Part shown: piece after piece, positions 26,096 through 35,964 of the stretch
Layout of the letters: each line of letters starts with the position of its first letter
Position numbering within the stretch: the stretch's first letter is position 1
Source: Massilia sp. YIM B02763
GTDB lineage: Bacteria > Pseudomonadota > Gammaproteobacteria > Burkholderiales > Burkholderiaceae_D
Length of the DNA: 64,000 nucleotides
Direction: 5' to 3'
Assembly: GCF_030412015.1 (NCBI RefSeq)
Contig: NZ_JASNRD010000009.1
Span: 124,598 to 188,597 of the forward strand
Notes under the pieces: model-generated
Database searches by the model: none
Told to the model about the DNA's origin: nothing
The model's input: the letters and a program-made list of their open reading frames with translations, nothing else
Program-made: the position numbers and the translations under genes

Positions 26096-27129
26096 CCTGC
26101 GCCCGAACGGACGATACGTGACACGTCCGCGCGCACCACCATGATCCCCGCCCGCAAGCCGACGCGCACGTCCGGATTCGGAAACACGACGAATTCCTCG
26201 TCGTGCTGCACGGTGTACACGGTGTCGCCGTCGGTGGCGATCACGTCGCCCTTTTTCAAGGGCGTGAAGTTCTCGGTATCCTTGCCGAACCCCATGCGGA
26301 AGGCATCGGACAGTTTCATGATGGAGCGCGCCGTGTCGAACACGATCGGTGCGCTGCCCTGCATATCCTGCTGCGCCGGCGTGCTGCGCAGCAGGCCATG
26401 CAGGGCGGACGCCATCGCGGCGAACTGCGACAGGTCGTTCCGCCCCAGCGTGCCGATGCGGCCCAGCTCCACCGTCGTCGCGGCGGCGCCGTGCCGCTGC
26501 GCCGTCCAGTAGCTGTAGGTGCCGGCCGATGCGGGATTCATGATGACGGCCTCGATGCCGCCCGTGCCGAGCCAGCCGATCAGGGCGTTGCGCGCGCCCT
26601 CCTCGATCAGCTGCGGCACGATGGCAAAGCGCGGATAGCGCGAGCCGCGGATCGCCGTATGCAGGTCCAGGTGCCAGCGGCGCGGACCGGCGCCGTCGAA
26701 GAAGGCGGCCGTGGCGGCGATCAGGTCGTCGGCGCGCCCGGCCTCGAAGGTGCCGGCCAGGTCGCCCCGCTCGGCGCGGAACATGCGATTCAGGTCGGCA
26801 TCGATGAAGCGCTTGCCGGCCGCGATCGCATCGATGTTCCCGACGCACAGCATCAAGTCCACGGCCAGCGCGGACGGTTCGCGCGACAAGGCTTCGATGG
26901 CATGCGCCACCATCTCGATCGGTCCCGTCTCGTCGCCGTGCACGCCCACCGACAGCAGCACGCTGGCGCGTTCGTGGGAACGAACCGCGCCGCGGACGGT
27001 CAGCACGCCCTTGGCGGGCTGGCCGACCGCGAAGCCGGCTTGCGTGAAACGCCGGGCGACTTCGCCGAAATCGGCCCGGGCCAGGGCCCGGACCGATTCC
27101 GGCAGCGCGTCTTGGGAAGTCGCGCTCAT
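26092..27129 (-). CDS. astE: Succinylglutamate desuccinylase
   Basis: A 345-residue zinc enzyme, last step of the arginine succinyltransferase (AST) pathway: N-succinylglutamate to succinate and glutamate. Zinc ligands visible as GVHGDETG (His/Glu around residue 64) and the later LDLHTAIRGSRYPRFA (His around 155); M14-like fold. It begins 4 nt after the glutamate dehydrogenase stop, so the two are coupled. ATG 27129 is used; an upstream extension has no family similarity. Its stop is within repeat A4. Confidence 0.93.
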   Translation of the reverse strand: MSATSQDALPESVRALARADFGEVARRFTQAGFAVGQPAKGVLTVRGAVRSHERASVLLSVGVHGDETGPIEMVAHAIEALSREPSALAVDLMLCVGNIDAIAAGKRFIDADLNRMFRAERGDLAGTFEAGRADDLIAATAAFFDGAGPRRWHLDLHTAIRGSRYPRFAIVPQLIEEGARNALIGWLGTGGIEAVIMNPASAGTYSYWTAQRHGAAATTVELGRIGTLGRNDLSQFAAMASALHGLLRSTPAQQDMQGSAPIVFDTARSIMKLSDAFRMGFGKDTENFTPLKKGDVIATDGDTVYTVQHDEEFVVFPNPDVRVGLRAGIMVVRADVSRIVRSGAG

Positions 27130-27133
27130 CGCC

Positions 27134-30100
27134 TTACGCCGCCAGGCGTTCCGGGTTCGAACCTTCGGACAGCGACCACACGTCCAGCATGGCCTGCTCG
27201 AGGTCCGTCGCCTGGGCATAGCCCGTCAGGCCCATCGATGCGGCCAGGTCGTCGACGCCGGCCAGCATGTCGCCGCCCTTGCTGCGCTCCAGCACCAGCA
27301 GCAAGAGGCGCTGCTGCGTACGGCGCAGTGCCTGCAGCGCATAGTTGCGCAGCTGTTCCTGCGACTTGCTGGTGGCCGGCAGCTTCAGGCCGCGCTCCAG
27401 CGTGTCGATGCCGGCTTTCGCGCGCAGCGCCATGCCCACTTCCAGGAACTGCGCCAGCGACATGCCTTGCGGACGCTGGACCGAGACGGCCGCGAACAGG
27501 AAGGCCGCCAGCGACTCGATCGTGTCGACGGTCTTCCAGGCTTGCGCGAATGCCGGCGACAGGGTGCTCTGCATGTCCGCTTCGGTACGCGCCGGCAGCA
27601 GCTTCGCCACCTCGTCCGGGGAACCGAACAGCGCCGACAGCTCGGCCATGCCGCCCGCGCCGCTCTGTTCGGCCGGCAGCGACAGCACGCCCTCGATCAC
27701 GGTGCGCAGCATCACGCGGGTGCGCGCATCGACCTGTTGCGACACGTCGCGCGGCACCGCCAGCGCGTCGGCGTCGAGCGCGTCGAACACCGGCGCCAGG
27801 TGCAGCGCGGCCCAGGCCTGGCCCCAGGCCAGCACCACGGCGGTGTCGTCGATGCGGTGTTCCAGCGCCAGGTCGCGCAGCATCAGCGGACCGCAGCGGT
27901 TGACCGCCTCGTTGGCCAGCACGGTCGCCAGGATGGCGTTGGCCAGCGGGTGCGCCAGCGGATCGCGGGTCGCGACCAGCTGCGCCGGGAAATACGGGCG
28001 CAGGATGGTCTCGGCCCACGGCTGCTCGGTCAGCGGCAGCGCGGCCAGGGTACGCTTGAAGCGGTTCTTGACGTTGGCGACGACGACGGCCAGTTCCGGC
28101 GTGGTGAGGCCCAGGCCCAGTGCCTTGCGGCGCTGCAGCTCGGTCTCGCTCGGCAGCTGTTCCAGCTCGCGCGACACGGCGCCTTCCGCCTCCAGGCTGG
28201 CGATCAGGGCGGCATAGCCGTCGACCACGGCGGCGTTGCCCTGCGCCTGCGCTTCGCGCACCAGCAGGTGGGTCTGCAGCGTGTTGTCGCGCAGGACCAG
28301 GTCTTCGATGTCGCCCGTCATCTCGTTCAGGATGCGGTTACGGTCCGCTTCCGGCAGTTGGCCGGCATTGACTTCGGTGTCCAGCCAGATCTTGACGTTG
28401 ACTTCGTGGTCCGAGCAATCCACGCCGGCCGAGTTGTCGATCGCATCGGTGAAGATGCGGCCGCCCGCCAGCGCGAACTCGATGCGGCCGGCCTGGGTCG
28501 CGCCCAGGTTGCCGCCCTCGGCCACGACCTTCACGCGCAGCTCGTTGCCGCTGACGCGGATATTGTCGTTGGCGCGGTCCTTCACCTGGGCGTGGGTCTC
28601 GGTCGACGCCTTGATGTAGGTGCCGATGCCGCCGTTGTAGAACAGGTCGACCGGCGCCAGCAGGATGCGGTGCATCAGCTCTTCCGGGGTCAGGCTGGTT
28701 TCCTGGATGTCCAGCGCGGCGCGCACTTCCGGCGAGATCTCGATGTGGCGGGCGCTACGCGGATACACGCCGCCGCCCTGCGAGATCAGCGACTTGTCGT
28801 AGTCTTCCCACGAGGAGCGCGGCAACGCGAACATGCGCTGGCGTTCGGCGAACGAGACGGCGACGTCCGGGTTCGGGTCGAGGAAGATGTGGCGGTGGTC
28901 GAACGCGGCCAGCAGTTTCAACTGGCGCGACAGCAGCACGCCGTTGCCGAACACGTCGCCCGACATGTCGCCCACGCCCACCATCGTGACCGGGGTCGTG
29001 TTCATGTCGTGGCCCATCTCGTAGAAGTGGCGCTTGACGGCCTCGAAGGCGCCCTTGGCCGTGATACCCATCTTCTTGTGGTCGTAGCCGTTCGAGCCGC
29101 CCGAGGCGAACGCGTCGCCCAGCCAGAAGCCGCGCGAGACGGCGATGCTGTTGGCGATGTCGGAGAAGGTCGCGGTGCCCTTGTCGGCCGCCACCACCAG
29201 GTAGGGATCGTCCTGGTCGTAGCGCACGGTGGCTTCCGGCGCCACGATCTCGCCGCGCACGCGGTTGTCGGTCACTTCCAGCAGGCTGGCGATGAACAGG
29301 CGGTAGACTGCCTCGCCCTCGGCCGCCACCACGTCGCGCGCGGCATTGGCCGGCATCTGCTTGCAGACGAAGCCGCCCTTCGAGCCGGCCGGCACGATCA
29401 CGGCGTTCTTGACCATCTGCGCCTTCACCAGGCCCAGCACCTCGGTGCGGTAGTCTTCCATGCGGTCCGACCAGCGCAGGCCGCCGCGGGCGACCGGGCC
29501 GCCGCGCAGGTGCACGCCTTCGAAGCGGCGCGAGAACACGTAGATCTCGCGGAACGGACGCGGTTCCGGCACCAGCTGCAGGTTGCTGGTGTCGAACTTG
29601 AAGATGATCTTCTCGCCGTCGTTCTGATAGTAATTGGTGCGCACGGTGGCCATCACCAGGTCGACCATGGCGGCCATGATCTCTTCGGTGTCGGCGTGGT
29701 TCACGCCGGCCAGCGAGGCCTTCAGCGCTTCCAGCTTGGCGTTGCCCGAAGCGCGCTCGTCCTGCGACAGCGCCGGGTTGAAGCGCAGCTTGAAGCCTTC
29801 GACCAGTTCGCGCACCAGGTCGGCGCGCACGCGCAGCGTCTCGGCCATGTAGCGGGTCGAGAACTTGCTGCCGGCCTGGCGCCAGTAGCCCAGGTAGGCG
29901 CGCACCAGCTGCACTTCGCGCAGCGACAGGCCGCCTTCGACGGTCAGGCCGTTCAGGCGGCCGTCTTCCGCTTCGTCGTTGATCAGCGCGGCGAACAGTT
30001 CCTCGGCCGCGTCGCCGATGCCCGGCTTGGCCAGCTTGGCGGCCGATTCGGCGTCGACGATCAGGCTCGTGACGTAGTGGCGGGTGCCGTCGGCGGTGGC

Positions 30101-31840
30101 GATCCAGAAGCTCTGCTCGCGGTCGATGGCGACGCCGGCGTTCTGCAGCGCCGGCAGGATGCGCGACAGCGAAGGCACGGAGCCAGTCGAGTACAGACGG
30201 ATCGAGGAACCTTCGCCGGCATCGGCTTCGATGCGCACCGACACGTGGTTCGGCTTGCCGTTGTTCAGGATGGCGACGACGTCGCGGAAGGCGACTTCCG
30301 GCGCCGTGGCGGCGACGTAGTTGACGGGCAGCGTCGGCAAGAGCTTACGCAGCGCGTTGCGGGTCGGGACGTCGGCGACGGCATCGGTCAGGGCGGTGTA
30401 GCGGTCGTGCCAGCCGTCCAGCACGGACAGCAGCGGCTTCTGGATGTCGGCTTCCAGGTCGAGCGGATTGCGCGCGGCCTGGGCGATCAGGTAGACGCGG
30501 GCCAGCGGGCCGTCGGCCACCAGGGTCTGGGTGCGCACGTCGCTGGCGCCCGAGCTGTCCTTCAGGGCCTGCGCCATGGCGGCGACGATGGCGGCGCTGT
30601 AGCGCTCGCGCGGCAGGTAGACCAGCACGTTCAGGTGGCGGGCGTAGACGTCGCGGCGCGCGAACACCTTGGCGCGCGGCTGCTTGTACAGCGAGACGAC
30701 GGCGCTGCAGACCTGGGCCAGCCATTCCGGATCGGCCTCCAGCGCCTCGGTGCGCGGCAGCGATTCCAGGATCTCGATGAATTTCTCGGCGCGGAAGCCT
30801 TCCTGGCGCACGCCGGCGATGCCCAGCACCTTGGCCACGCGGCCGCGCGCGAACGGCAGGCGCGCCAGCGGCGTCGAGGTGGCGGCGCGGGTGAACAGGC
30901 CGACGAAGCAGTGTTCGCCGACGGTATTGCCCTGGGCGTCGGTGGCGCGCACGCCGATGAAGTCCAGCGGCTGGTCGCGGTGCAGCGTGCCGGCCACGTC
31001 GGCGCGCACGATCGACAGCGTCTCGTCGCGCTTGGACAGGATGTTCAGGTCGCCCGGGATGTTCTGCAGGCAGGTGCCGTACACGGGGTGCGCCGTATCC
31101 TGCAGCACGCCGATGCGGCTCGGGATGTCGCGTTCCAGTTCGGTCTCGCCCGGCTTGACGAAGTAGTAGGCATAGCCGAACGGCTCGAAGCCTTCGTTCT
31201 TGGCCCACTCCAGGAAGGACGAGACTTCCTGGCCGTTCGCGGTGCCCTGGCTGGCCGACGCGGCAGCGACCTGCGTCATGCGGTCGCGCATGGCGAGGTT
31301 GTCGCGGTGGACGATGGCGGCGTCGCGCGCCACCATCTGCAGGCGCGCGATCAGGTCGGTCAGTTCCTGCTGCGGCATGTCCTCGGCCAGCAGGCACAGG
31401 ACATAGGATTCGAGCGGCGCGCCCGCTTCGCCGACGGCGCTCACCTTGCCCGACGCGTCGCGGCGCACCGGCAGCACGGCGTTCATGACGCCCGAGGCGA
31501 CCACGCGCTGGCGGCGCAGCGCCATCACGAAGGAGTCGACGAGGTAGGGCATGTCCTCGTTCAGGATCAGGAGGGCGGTCGACATGCCGCATGCGCCGTC
31601 GGTGTAGCGCATCTGGGCGATCTGGCAGCCCGGCCCGGTGCGCTGGGTCACCTGCGCGAAGCCGTCCCACAGCACCGGCGCGAGGGTGGCGGGCGCGATG
31701 CCGGCCAGGTCTTCCTCGTCCAGGGAGCCGAGCCAGGCGCCGATCAGGGCACCGGTCTGCTCGCCCGCATTGGCCGGCTTGTTCTCGTTGACGAGCGCGA
31801 GGATATTGCTGCGCAGGTCTTGAGGCATGTCTTTGTTCAT
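27134..31840 (-). CDS. gdhB: Large NAD-specific glutamate dehydrogenase
   Basis: A 1568-residue protein of the large (about 180 kDa) NAD-GDH class that oxidises glutamate to 2-oxoglutarate and ammonia. The N-terminal third is regulatory; the catalytic core near residue 780 reads GGPVARGGLRWSDRMEDYRTEVLG followed by KNAVIVPAGSKGGF. The start MNKDMPQD at 31840 has GGAGAAG before it; the long in-frame extension upstream is not coding. Set between astB and astE in the AST operon, it would recycle the glutamate that AST releases. An antisense frame of over 1,700 codons covers this gene and is a GC artefact. Confidence 0.95.
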   Translation of the reverse strand: MNKDMPQDLRSNILALVNENKPANAGEQTGALIGAWLGSLDEEDLAGIAPATLAPVLWDGFAQVTQRTGPGCQIAQMRYTDGACGMSTALLILNEDMPYLVDSFVMALRRQRVVASGVMNAVLPVRRDASGKVSAVGEAGAPLESYVLCLLAEDMPQQELTDLIARLQMVARDAAIVHRDNLAMRDRMTQVAAASASQGTANGQEVSSFLEWAKNEGFEPFGYAYYFVKPGETELERDIPSRIGVLQDTAHPVYGTCLQNIPGDLNILSKRDETLSIVRADVAGTLHRDQPLDFIGVRATDAQGNTVGEHCFVGLFTRAATSTPLARLPFARGRVAKVLGIAGVRQEGFRAEKFIEILESLPRTEALEADPEWLAQVCSAVVSLYKQPRAKVFARRDVYARHLNVLVYLPRERYSAAIVAAMAQALKDSSGASDVRTQTLVADGPLARVYLIAQAARNPLDLEADIQKPLLSVLDGWHDRYTALTDAVADVPTRNALRKLLPTLPVNYVAATAPEVAFRDVVAILNNGKPNHVSVRIEADAGEGSSIRLYSTGSVPSLSRILPALQNAGVAIDREQSFWIATADGTRHYVTSLIVDAESAAKLAKPGIGDAAEELFAALINDEAEDGRLNGLTVEGGLSLREVQLVRAYLGYWRQAGSKFSTRYMAETLRVRADLVRELVEGFKLRFNPALSQDERASGNAKLEALKASLAGVNHADTEEIMAAMVDLVMATVRTNYYQNDGEKIIFKFDTSNLQLVPEPRPFREIYVFSRRFEGVHLRGGPVARGGLRWSDRMEDYRTEVLGLVKAQMVKNAVIVPAGSKGGFVCKQMPANAARDVVAAEGEAVYRLFIASLLEVTDNRVRGEIVAPEATVRYDQDDPYLVVAADKGTATFSDIANSIAVSRGFWLGDAFASGGSNGYDHKKMGITAKGAFEAVKRHFYEMGHDMNTTPVTMVGVGDMSGDVFGNGVLLSRQLKLLAAFDHRHIFLDPNPDVAVSFAERQRMFALPRSSWEDYDKSLISQGGGVYPRSARHIEISPEVRAALDIQETSLTPEELMHRILLAPVDLFYNGGIGTYIKASTETHAQVKDRANDNIRVSGNELRVKVVAEGGNLGATQAGRIEFALAGGRIFTDAIDNSAGVDCSDHEVNVKIWLDTEVNAGQLPEADRNRILNEMTGDIEDLVLRDNTLQTHLLVREAQAQGNAAVVDGYAALIASLEAEGAVSRELEQLPSETELQRRKALGLGLTTPELAVVVANVKNRFKRTLAALPLTEQPWAETILRPYFPAQLVATRDPLAHPLANAILATVLANEAVNRCGPLMLRDLALEHRIDDTAVVLAWGQAWAALHLAPVFDALDADALAVPRDVSQQVDARTRVMLRTVIEGVLSLPAEQSGAGGMAELSALFGSPDEVAKLLPARTEADMQSTLSPAFAQAWKTVDTIESLAAFLFAAVSVQRPQGMSLAQFLEVGMALRAKAGIDTLERGLKLPATSKSQEQLRNYALQALRRTQQRLLLLVLERSKGGDMLAGVDDLAASMGLTGYAQATDLEQAMLDVWSLSEGSNPERLAA

Positions 31841-32036
31841 TTGCTTCTCCAGAGCTGATTGATTGCGCGGGTTGCGCCGCCGCTTGTGGCGGCCGCGCTT
31901 CTCGTTTCGTTTCCCGCTTCTACGGACAGGGTTGTCCCGTTCCGATCTACACGCTTCCTTGTAACCGGAAGCTAATCCGTTATTAGAACATGCCGCCCGG
32001 CCGGTCCGCTGGCCGCGGCAGCATCCTTGTGCTTTC
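31841..32036. other. astB - gdh intergenic gap
   Basis: 196 nt, the longest gap inside the operon. I see no clear intrinsic terminator or canonical promoter; the only AT-rich words are ttctaataacgg (minus). It could hold a weak internal promoter for gdh-astE or just reflect insertion of gdh into the operon. Confidence 0.3.
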
Positions 32037-33380
32037 TTACGACAGGTCGTACAAACCCGGCAGGCCGAGGATGCGTTCCAGCTCCTCCAGCGCCGCCATG
32101 CATTCGCGCGCCAGCTGCGGGTCGGCCAGGTCCTTCGGCTCGACGCGGTCGCGGTAGTGGCGCTCGACCCAGGGCACCAGGCGCGCATACAGGTCGTCGT
32201 TCATCAGCACGCCCTGGTGCATGGCCTGGGCCTCGGCATCCGTCAGCACCACGCGCAGGCGCAGGCAGGCGGGCCCGCCGCCGTTGCGCATGCTCTGGCG
32301 CAGGTCGAACTCGACCAGTTCGTCGATCGCGCCGCCGGACGCCACCAGCTGCTGCAGGTAGCCCGACACGGCCGCGTTCTCGCGGCATTCGTGCGGCACC
32401 ACCAGCGCCATGCGGCCGTCCGGCTTGGAGAGCAGCTGGCTGTTGAACAGGTAGCTGGCGACGGCGTCGGCGACCGGCACCGCGGCCGTGTCGACGCGCA
32501 CGGCCTGCAGGTCCGTGCCCACGCCGGCCAGCGCGCGGCGCAGCGCGTCCAGCGTGCCCGCTTCGTCGGCGAAGGCCTGCTCGTGGTAGAACAGCACGTT
32601 GCCGTTGCCGACCGCGATCACGTCGTTGTGGAACACGCCCTGGTCGATCACGTCCGGGTTCTGCGCGGCGAACACGGTGCGCGCGCCATCCAGGCCGTGC
32701 AGGCGGGCGATGGCCTGCGAGGCTTCCAGCGTCTGGCGCGCCGGGTATTTCTTCGGCGCGGGCGCGGACGGGTCGAACTCGACGCGGCCGTAGACGAAGA
32801 ACTCGACGCCGGCGGCGCCGTAGCTGCCCGCGAAGCGCGTGTGGTTGGCGGCGCCTTCGTCGCCGAAGGCCGGGGTCGACGGCAGCGCATCGTGCACGAC
32901 GAAGCGATCGCTGTCGGCGAACAGGGCGCGCAGCGTGCGCGTGGCCTGCACGTGTTCCTCGGCGCGGTGCAATTTATTGTTCAGGTTCGCCGCCGTGAAG
33001 TGCACGCGGCCGTCCGCCGTGTCGGCCGAGGGGCTGACGGTGGCGGCGTTCGCGGTCCACATGGGCGAGGCGGAGTAGGCGCAGGCCAGGATCACGGGCG
33101 CTTCGCGGTATGCCCCCGCCAGCACGTCGGCGTCGGTGCCGGAAAAGCCGAGGCGGCGCAGCATGCGGAAGTTGGGACGCGACTGCGGCGGCAGCAGGCC
33201 TTGCGCGAAGCCGCGCGCGGCCAGCGCGCGCATCTTGGCCAGGCCCTGCAGCGCGGCCTGGCGCGGGTTCGATGCGCTCTTGACGTTGTTGAAGGAAGCG
33301 ACGTTGCCGAACGACAGGCCGGCATAGTTGTGCGATGGCCCGACCAGGCCATCGAAGTTGAATTCACGGGCGTTGTACAT
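32037..33380 (-). CDS. astB: N-succinylarginine dihydrolase
   Basis: A 447-residue amidinotransferase-fold enzyme that hydrolyses N2-succinylarginine to succinylornithine, CO2 and ammonia. Catalytic blocks present: [18 protein letters not shown] (His), [14 protein letters not shown] (Cys around residue 368). The N-terminus [23 protein letters not shown] matches the family. Length as in E. coli AstB (447). Confidence 0.96.
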   Translation of the reverse strand: MYNAREFNFDGLVGPSHNYAGLSFGNVASFNNVKSASNPRQAALQGLAKMRALAARGFAQGLLPPQSRPNFRMLRRLGFSGTDADVLAGAYREAPVILACAYSASPMWTANAATVSPSADTADGRVHFTAANLNNKLHRAEEHVQATRTLRALFADSDRFVVHDALPSTPAFGDEGAANHTRFAGSYGAAGVEFFVYGRVEFDPSAPAPKKYPARQTLEASQAIARLHGLDGARTVFAAQNPDVIDQGVFHNDVIAVGNGNVLFYHEQAFADEAGTLDALRRALAGVGTDLQAVRVDTAAVPVADAVASYLFNSQLLSKPDGRMALVVPHECRENAAVSGYLQQLVASGGAIDELVEFDLRQSMRNGGGPACLRLRVVLTDAEAQAMHQGVLMNDDLYARLVPWVERHYRDRVEPKDLADPQLARECMAALEELERILGLPGLYDLS

Positions 33381-33395
33381 AGGGGTGGTTCGTCC

Positions 33396-34865
33396 TCAGA
33401 AGCTCAATCCCGGCGACAGCTTGGCCGGCATCTCCAGTTCGGACGTCTCGATCGAGGCGACCGGGTAGGCGCAGTAGTCGGCCGCGTAATAGGCGCTGGG
33501 GCGGTGGTTGCCGGACTTGCCGACACCGCCGAAGGGCGCCGAGCTGGCGGCGCCCGTGGTCGGGCGGTTCCAGTTCACGACGCCGGCGCGCGCGCGGATC
33601 GCGAAGCGCTTCCACAGGTCTTCGGAAGGCGACAGCAACGCGGCGGCCAGGCCGAATTCGGTGGCGTTGGCGGCGGCGATGGCGGCATCGAAGTCCGGCA
33701 CGCGGATCACCTGCAGCAGGGGGCCGAACCATTCCTCGTCCGGGATGCCTTGCGCATCCGTGACATCGACGATGCCGGCCGTGACGAAGCCGGCCTGCGG
33801 GTCGAGCTGGCGCAGCGGCAGCAGCACCTTGCCGCCCTTCTCTTCCATCATCGCCTGGGCCTTGACCAGTTGCGCGGCCACGGCGGCCGAGACCACCGGA
33901 CCCATGAACGGCTGCGGCTCGGCGTTCGAGGGGCCGACGGCCAGCTTGGCCGCCACCTCGACCAGGCGCTCGATGAAGGCCTGCCCTTCCGGCGTGTCGT
34001 GCACGACCAGGCGGCGCGCGCAGGTGCAGCGCTGGCCGGCCGAGATGAAGGCCGACATCACCGTGTGGTGCACGGCGGCGTCGACGTCCTTCACGTCCCA
34101 CACCACGAGCGGGTTGTTGCCGCCCATTTCCAGCGCCAGCATCTTGCCGGGCTGGCCGGCCAGCTGCTTGTGCAGGGCCACGCCCGTGTGGCTGCTGCCG
34201 GTGAACAGGATGCCGTCGATGTCCGGGTTCTGCGACAGGGCCACGCCCGTGTCGCGCCCGCCGTTGACGAGGTTCAGCACGCCCGCCGGCAGGCCCGCCT
34301 GTTCCCACAGCTGCACGGTGCGCACGGCCGTGCGTGGCGCGTATTCGCTGGGCTTGAACACGAGGGTATTGCCGGCGATGAGGGCCGGCACGATGTGGCC
34401 GTTGGGCAGGTGGCCGGGGAAGTTGTAGGGGCCGAACACGGCAAACACGCCGTGCGGGCGGTGGCGCAGCACGGCGTTGCCGTCGGCGACCTTGGCATTC
34501 GTCTCGCCGGTGCGGGCCGTGTGCGACTGCACCGAGATGTCGACCTTGTTCGCCATCGTCGTCACTTCGGTACGCGCTTCCCACAGGGGCTTGCCCACTT
34601 CCTCGGCGATGATGGCGGCCAGTTCCTCGTTGTGCTCCTTGAGCAGGTCGCGGAAGCGCTGGCAGATCGCGATGCGCTGTTCCAGGTCCGTGAAGGCCCA
34701 GGCCTCGAAGGCGGCGCGGGCGGCGCCGACGGCTTGCACGATGTCGTCGGCCGTCGACGCATTGCTGGTCCAGGTGCGGCGGCCGGTGGACGGGTCGATG
34801 GTGGCCAGTTCCGCGCCGCTGCCGGCGCGCCAGGCGCCGTTGATGTAGTTCGACAGGTTAGCCAT
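33396..34865 (-). CDS. astD: Succinylglutamate-semialdehyde dehydrogenase
   Basis: A 489-residue NAD-dependent aldehyde dehydrogenase. GSSHTGVALHK, LALEMGGNNPLVV (general-base Glu about residue 244) and SAGQRCTCARRL (nucleophilic Cys about residue 281) are visible. Length fits AstD (about 490). It precedes astB by 15 nt. Confidence 0.95.
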   Translation of the reverse strand: MANLSNYINGAWRAGSGAELATIDPSTGRRTWTSNASTADDIVQAVGAARAAFEAWAFTDLEQRIAICQRFRDLLKEHNEELAAIIAEEVGKPLWEARTEVTTMANKVDISVQSHTARTGETNAKVADGNAVLRHRPHGVFAVFGPYNFPGHLPNGHIVPALIAGNTLVFKPSEYAPRTAVRTVQLWEQAGLPAGVLNLVNGGRDTGVALSQNPDIDGILFTGSSHTGVALHKQLAGQPGKMLALEMGGNNPLVVWDVKDVDAAVHHTVMSAFISAGQRCTCARRLVVHDTPEGQAFIERLVEVAAKLAVGPSNAEPQPFMGPVVSAAVAAQLVKAQAMMEEKGGKVLLPLRQLDPQAGFVTAGIVDVTDAQGIPDEEWFGPLLQVIRVPDFDAAIAAANATEFGLAAALLSPSEDLWKRFAIRARAGVVNWNRPTTGAASSAPFGGVGKSGNHRPSAYYAADYCAYPVASIETSELEMPAKLSPGLSF

Positions 34866-34909
34866 GTTCTTCCTCCGTGTTTGCTCCGGGCTTGCGCTCC
34901 GGGCTTTGC

Positions 34910-35950
34910 TTAGTTCTTTCGCGTTTGCGTCTTGCCCGGATTCAGGGTCAGCGTGCGCACCTCGTCGCCAGGCTGGCAGTGCAGCAGCTGCAGCTCGCGC
35001 ACCGACAGGGCGACCTTGCCGTCCTCGTTGGCGGCATGCGCCAGCACCATGCGGAAATCGTCCAGCCGCGTGTTCGACACCAGCAGCGGCGCCGCATCGG
35101 GAGCCGGCTGCCCTTCGTCGGCCACGGCCAGCATCGACTCGCGCACGGCGCGCAGCTCGGCCGCGCGGCCCTGCAGCACGGGACCGGCGTCGAAGATGTC
35201 GACATAGCCCTCGTAGTGCATGCCTTCCTGCTCCAGCAGCTTCCTGGCCGGCTGCGTCGAGTTGTGCACCTGGCCGATCACCTGCTGGGCGTCATCCGGC
35301 AGGTAGGCCACGTACAGCGGCTGGCGCGGCATCAGCTCGGCGATGAAGGATTTCTTGCCCACGGCCGTCAGGCCGTCGACGTGGTCGAAATCCATCTTGA
35401 AGAAGTGCCGGCCCAGGCCTTCGTAGAACGGCGAGGTGCCGTCCTCGGCCTGGTAGCCGCGCATCTCGGCGATGATCTTCTCGGTGAACAGGTGCTGGAA
35501 CTGGGCGATGAACAGGAAGCGGCTCTTGGACAGCCATTTGCCGTTGTAGCCCTGGCGGTATTCCGGCATCAGGAACAGCGAGCACAATTCGCTCGAGCCC
35601 GTGAGGTCGTTCGACAGGTACAGCGTGTCCATGCGCGTGAACACGTTCAGCTCGCGGCTGGAGTGCACCAGCGTGCCGATGCGGTAGTTGTAGAAGGGCT
35701 CGGTCAGGCCGACCGCCGCCTTGATGGCGCACACGCCGGCCAGGCGGCCGGTGGCGGTGTCTTCCATCACGAACATGTAGTCGCGCTGTTCGGGCGGGAT
35801 GGCCTGGGCGAACGAGGCGACGGCGATGGCGACGCGCTCGCCCAGCATGGCGCGGTCGGGTTTCAGCGTCGTCATGCCGCTGCCGACCTGGTGCGCCATC
35901 TGGATCAGGGGGTCGACGTCGCCCTGGGTGATTGCACGGATGACGAGCAT
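34910..35950 (-). CDS. aruG: Arginine N-succinyltransferase, beta-type subunit
   Basis: A 346-residue acyltransferase that transfers succinyl from succinyl-CoA to arginine; starts MLVIRAITQGDVDPLIQMAHQVGSGMTTLKPD and contains the paired blocks DLTGSSELCSLFLMPEYR and FFKMDFDHVDGLTAVGKKSFIAELMP. With the next gene it forms the AruF/AruG heteromeric enzyme known from Pseudomonas, in contrast to the single AstA of E. coli. ATG 35950; an extension of ten codons upstream is rejected because it overlaps the ribosome site (AGAGGAAT). Confidence 0.92.
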   Translation of the reverse strand: MLVIRAITQGDVDPLIQMAHQVGSGMTTLKPDRAMLGERVAIAVASFAQAIPPEQRDYMFVMEDTATGRLAGVCAIKAAVGLTEPFYNYRIGTLVHSSRELNVFTRMDTLYLSNDLTGSSELCSLFLMPEYRQGYNGKWLSKSRFLFIAQFQHLFTEKIIAEMRGYQAEDGTSPFYEGLGRHFFKMDFDHVDGLTAVGKKSFIAELMPRQPLYVAYLPDDAQQVIGQVHNSTQPARKLLEQEGMHYEGYVDIFDAGPVLQGRAAELRAVRESMLAVADEGQPAPDAAPLLVSNTRLDDFRMVLAHAANEDGKVALSVRELQLLHCQPGDEVRTLTLNPGKTQTRKN

Positions 35951-35964
35951 GGATTCCTCTTTCT

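Noticed and set aside
26711..31858. Plus-strand open frame of more than 1,700 codons antisense to gdh
   Set aside because: It is an echo of GC-rich codon bias; the amino acid content is His/Arg/Gln-rich without domains, and the minus-strand gene has clear family motifs.
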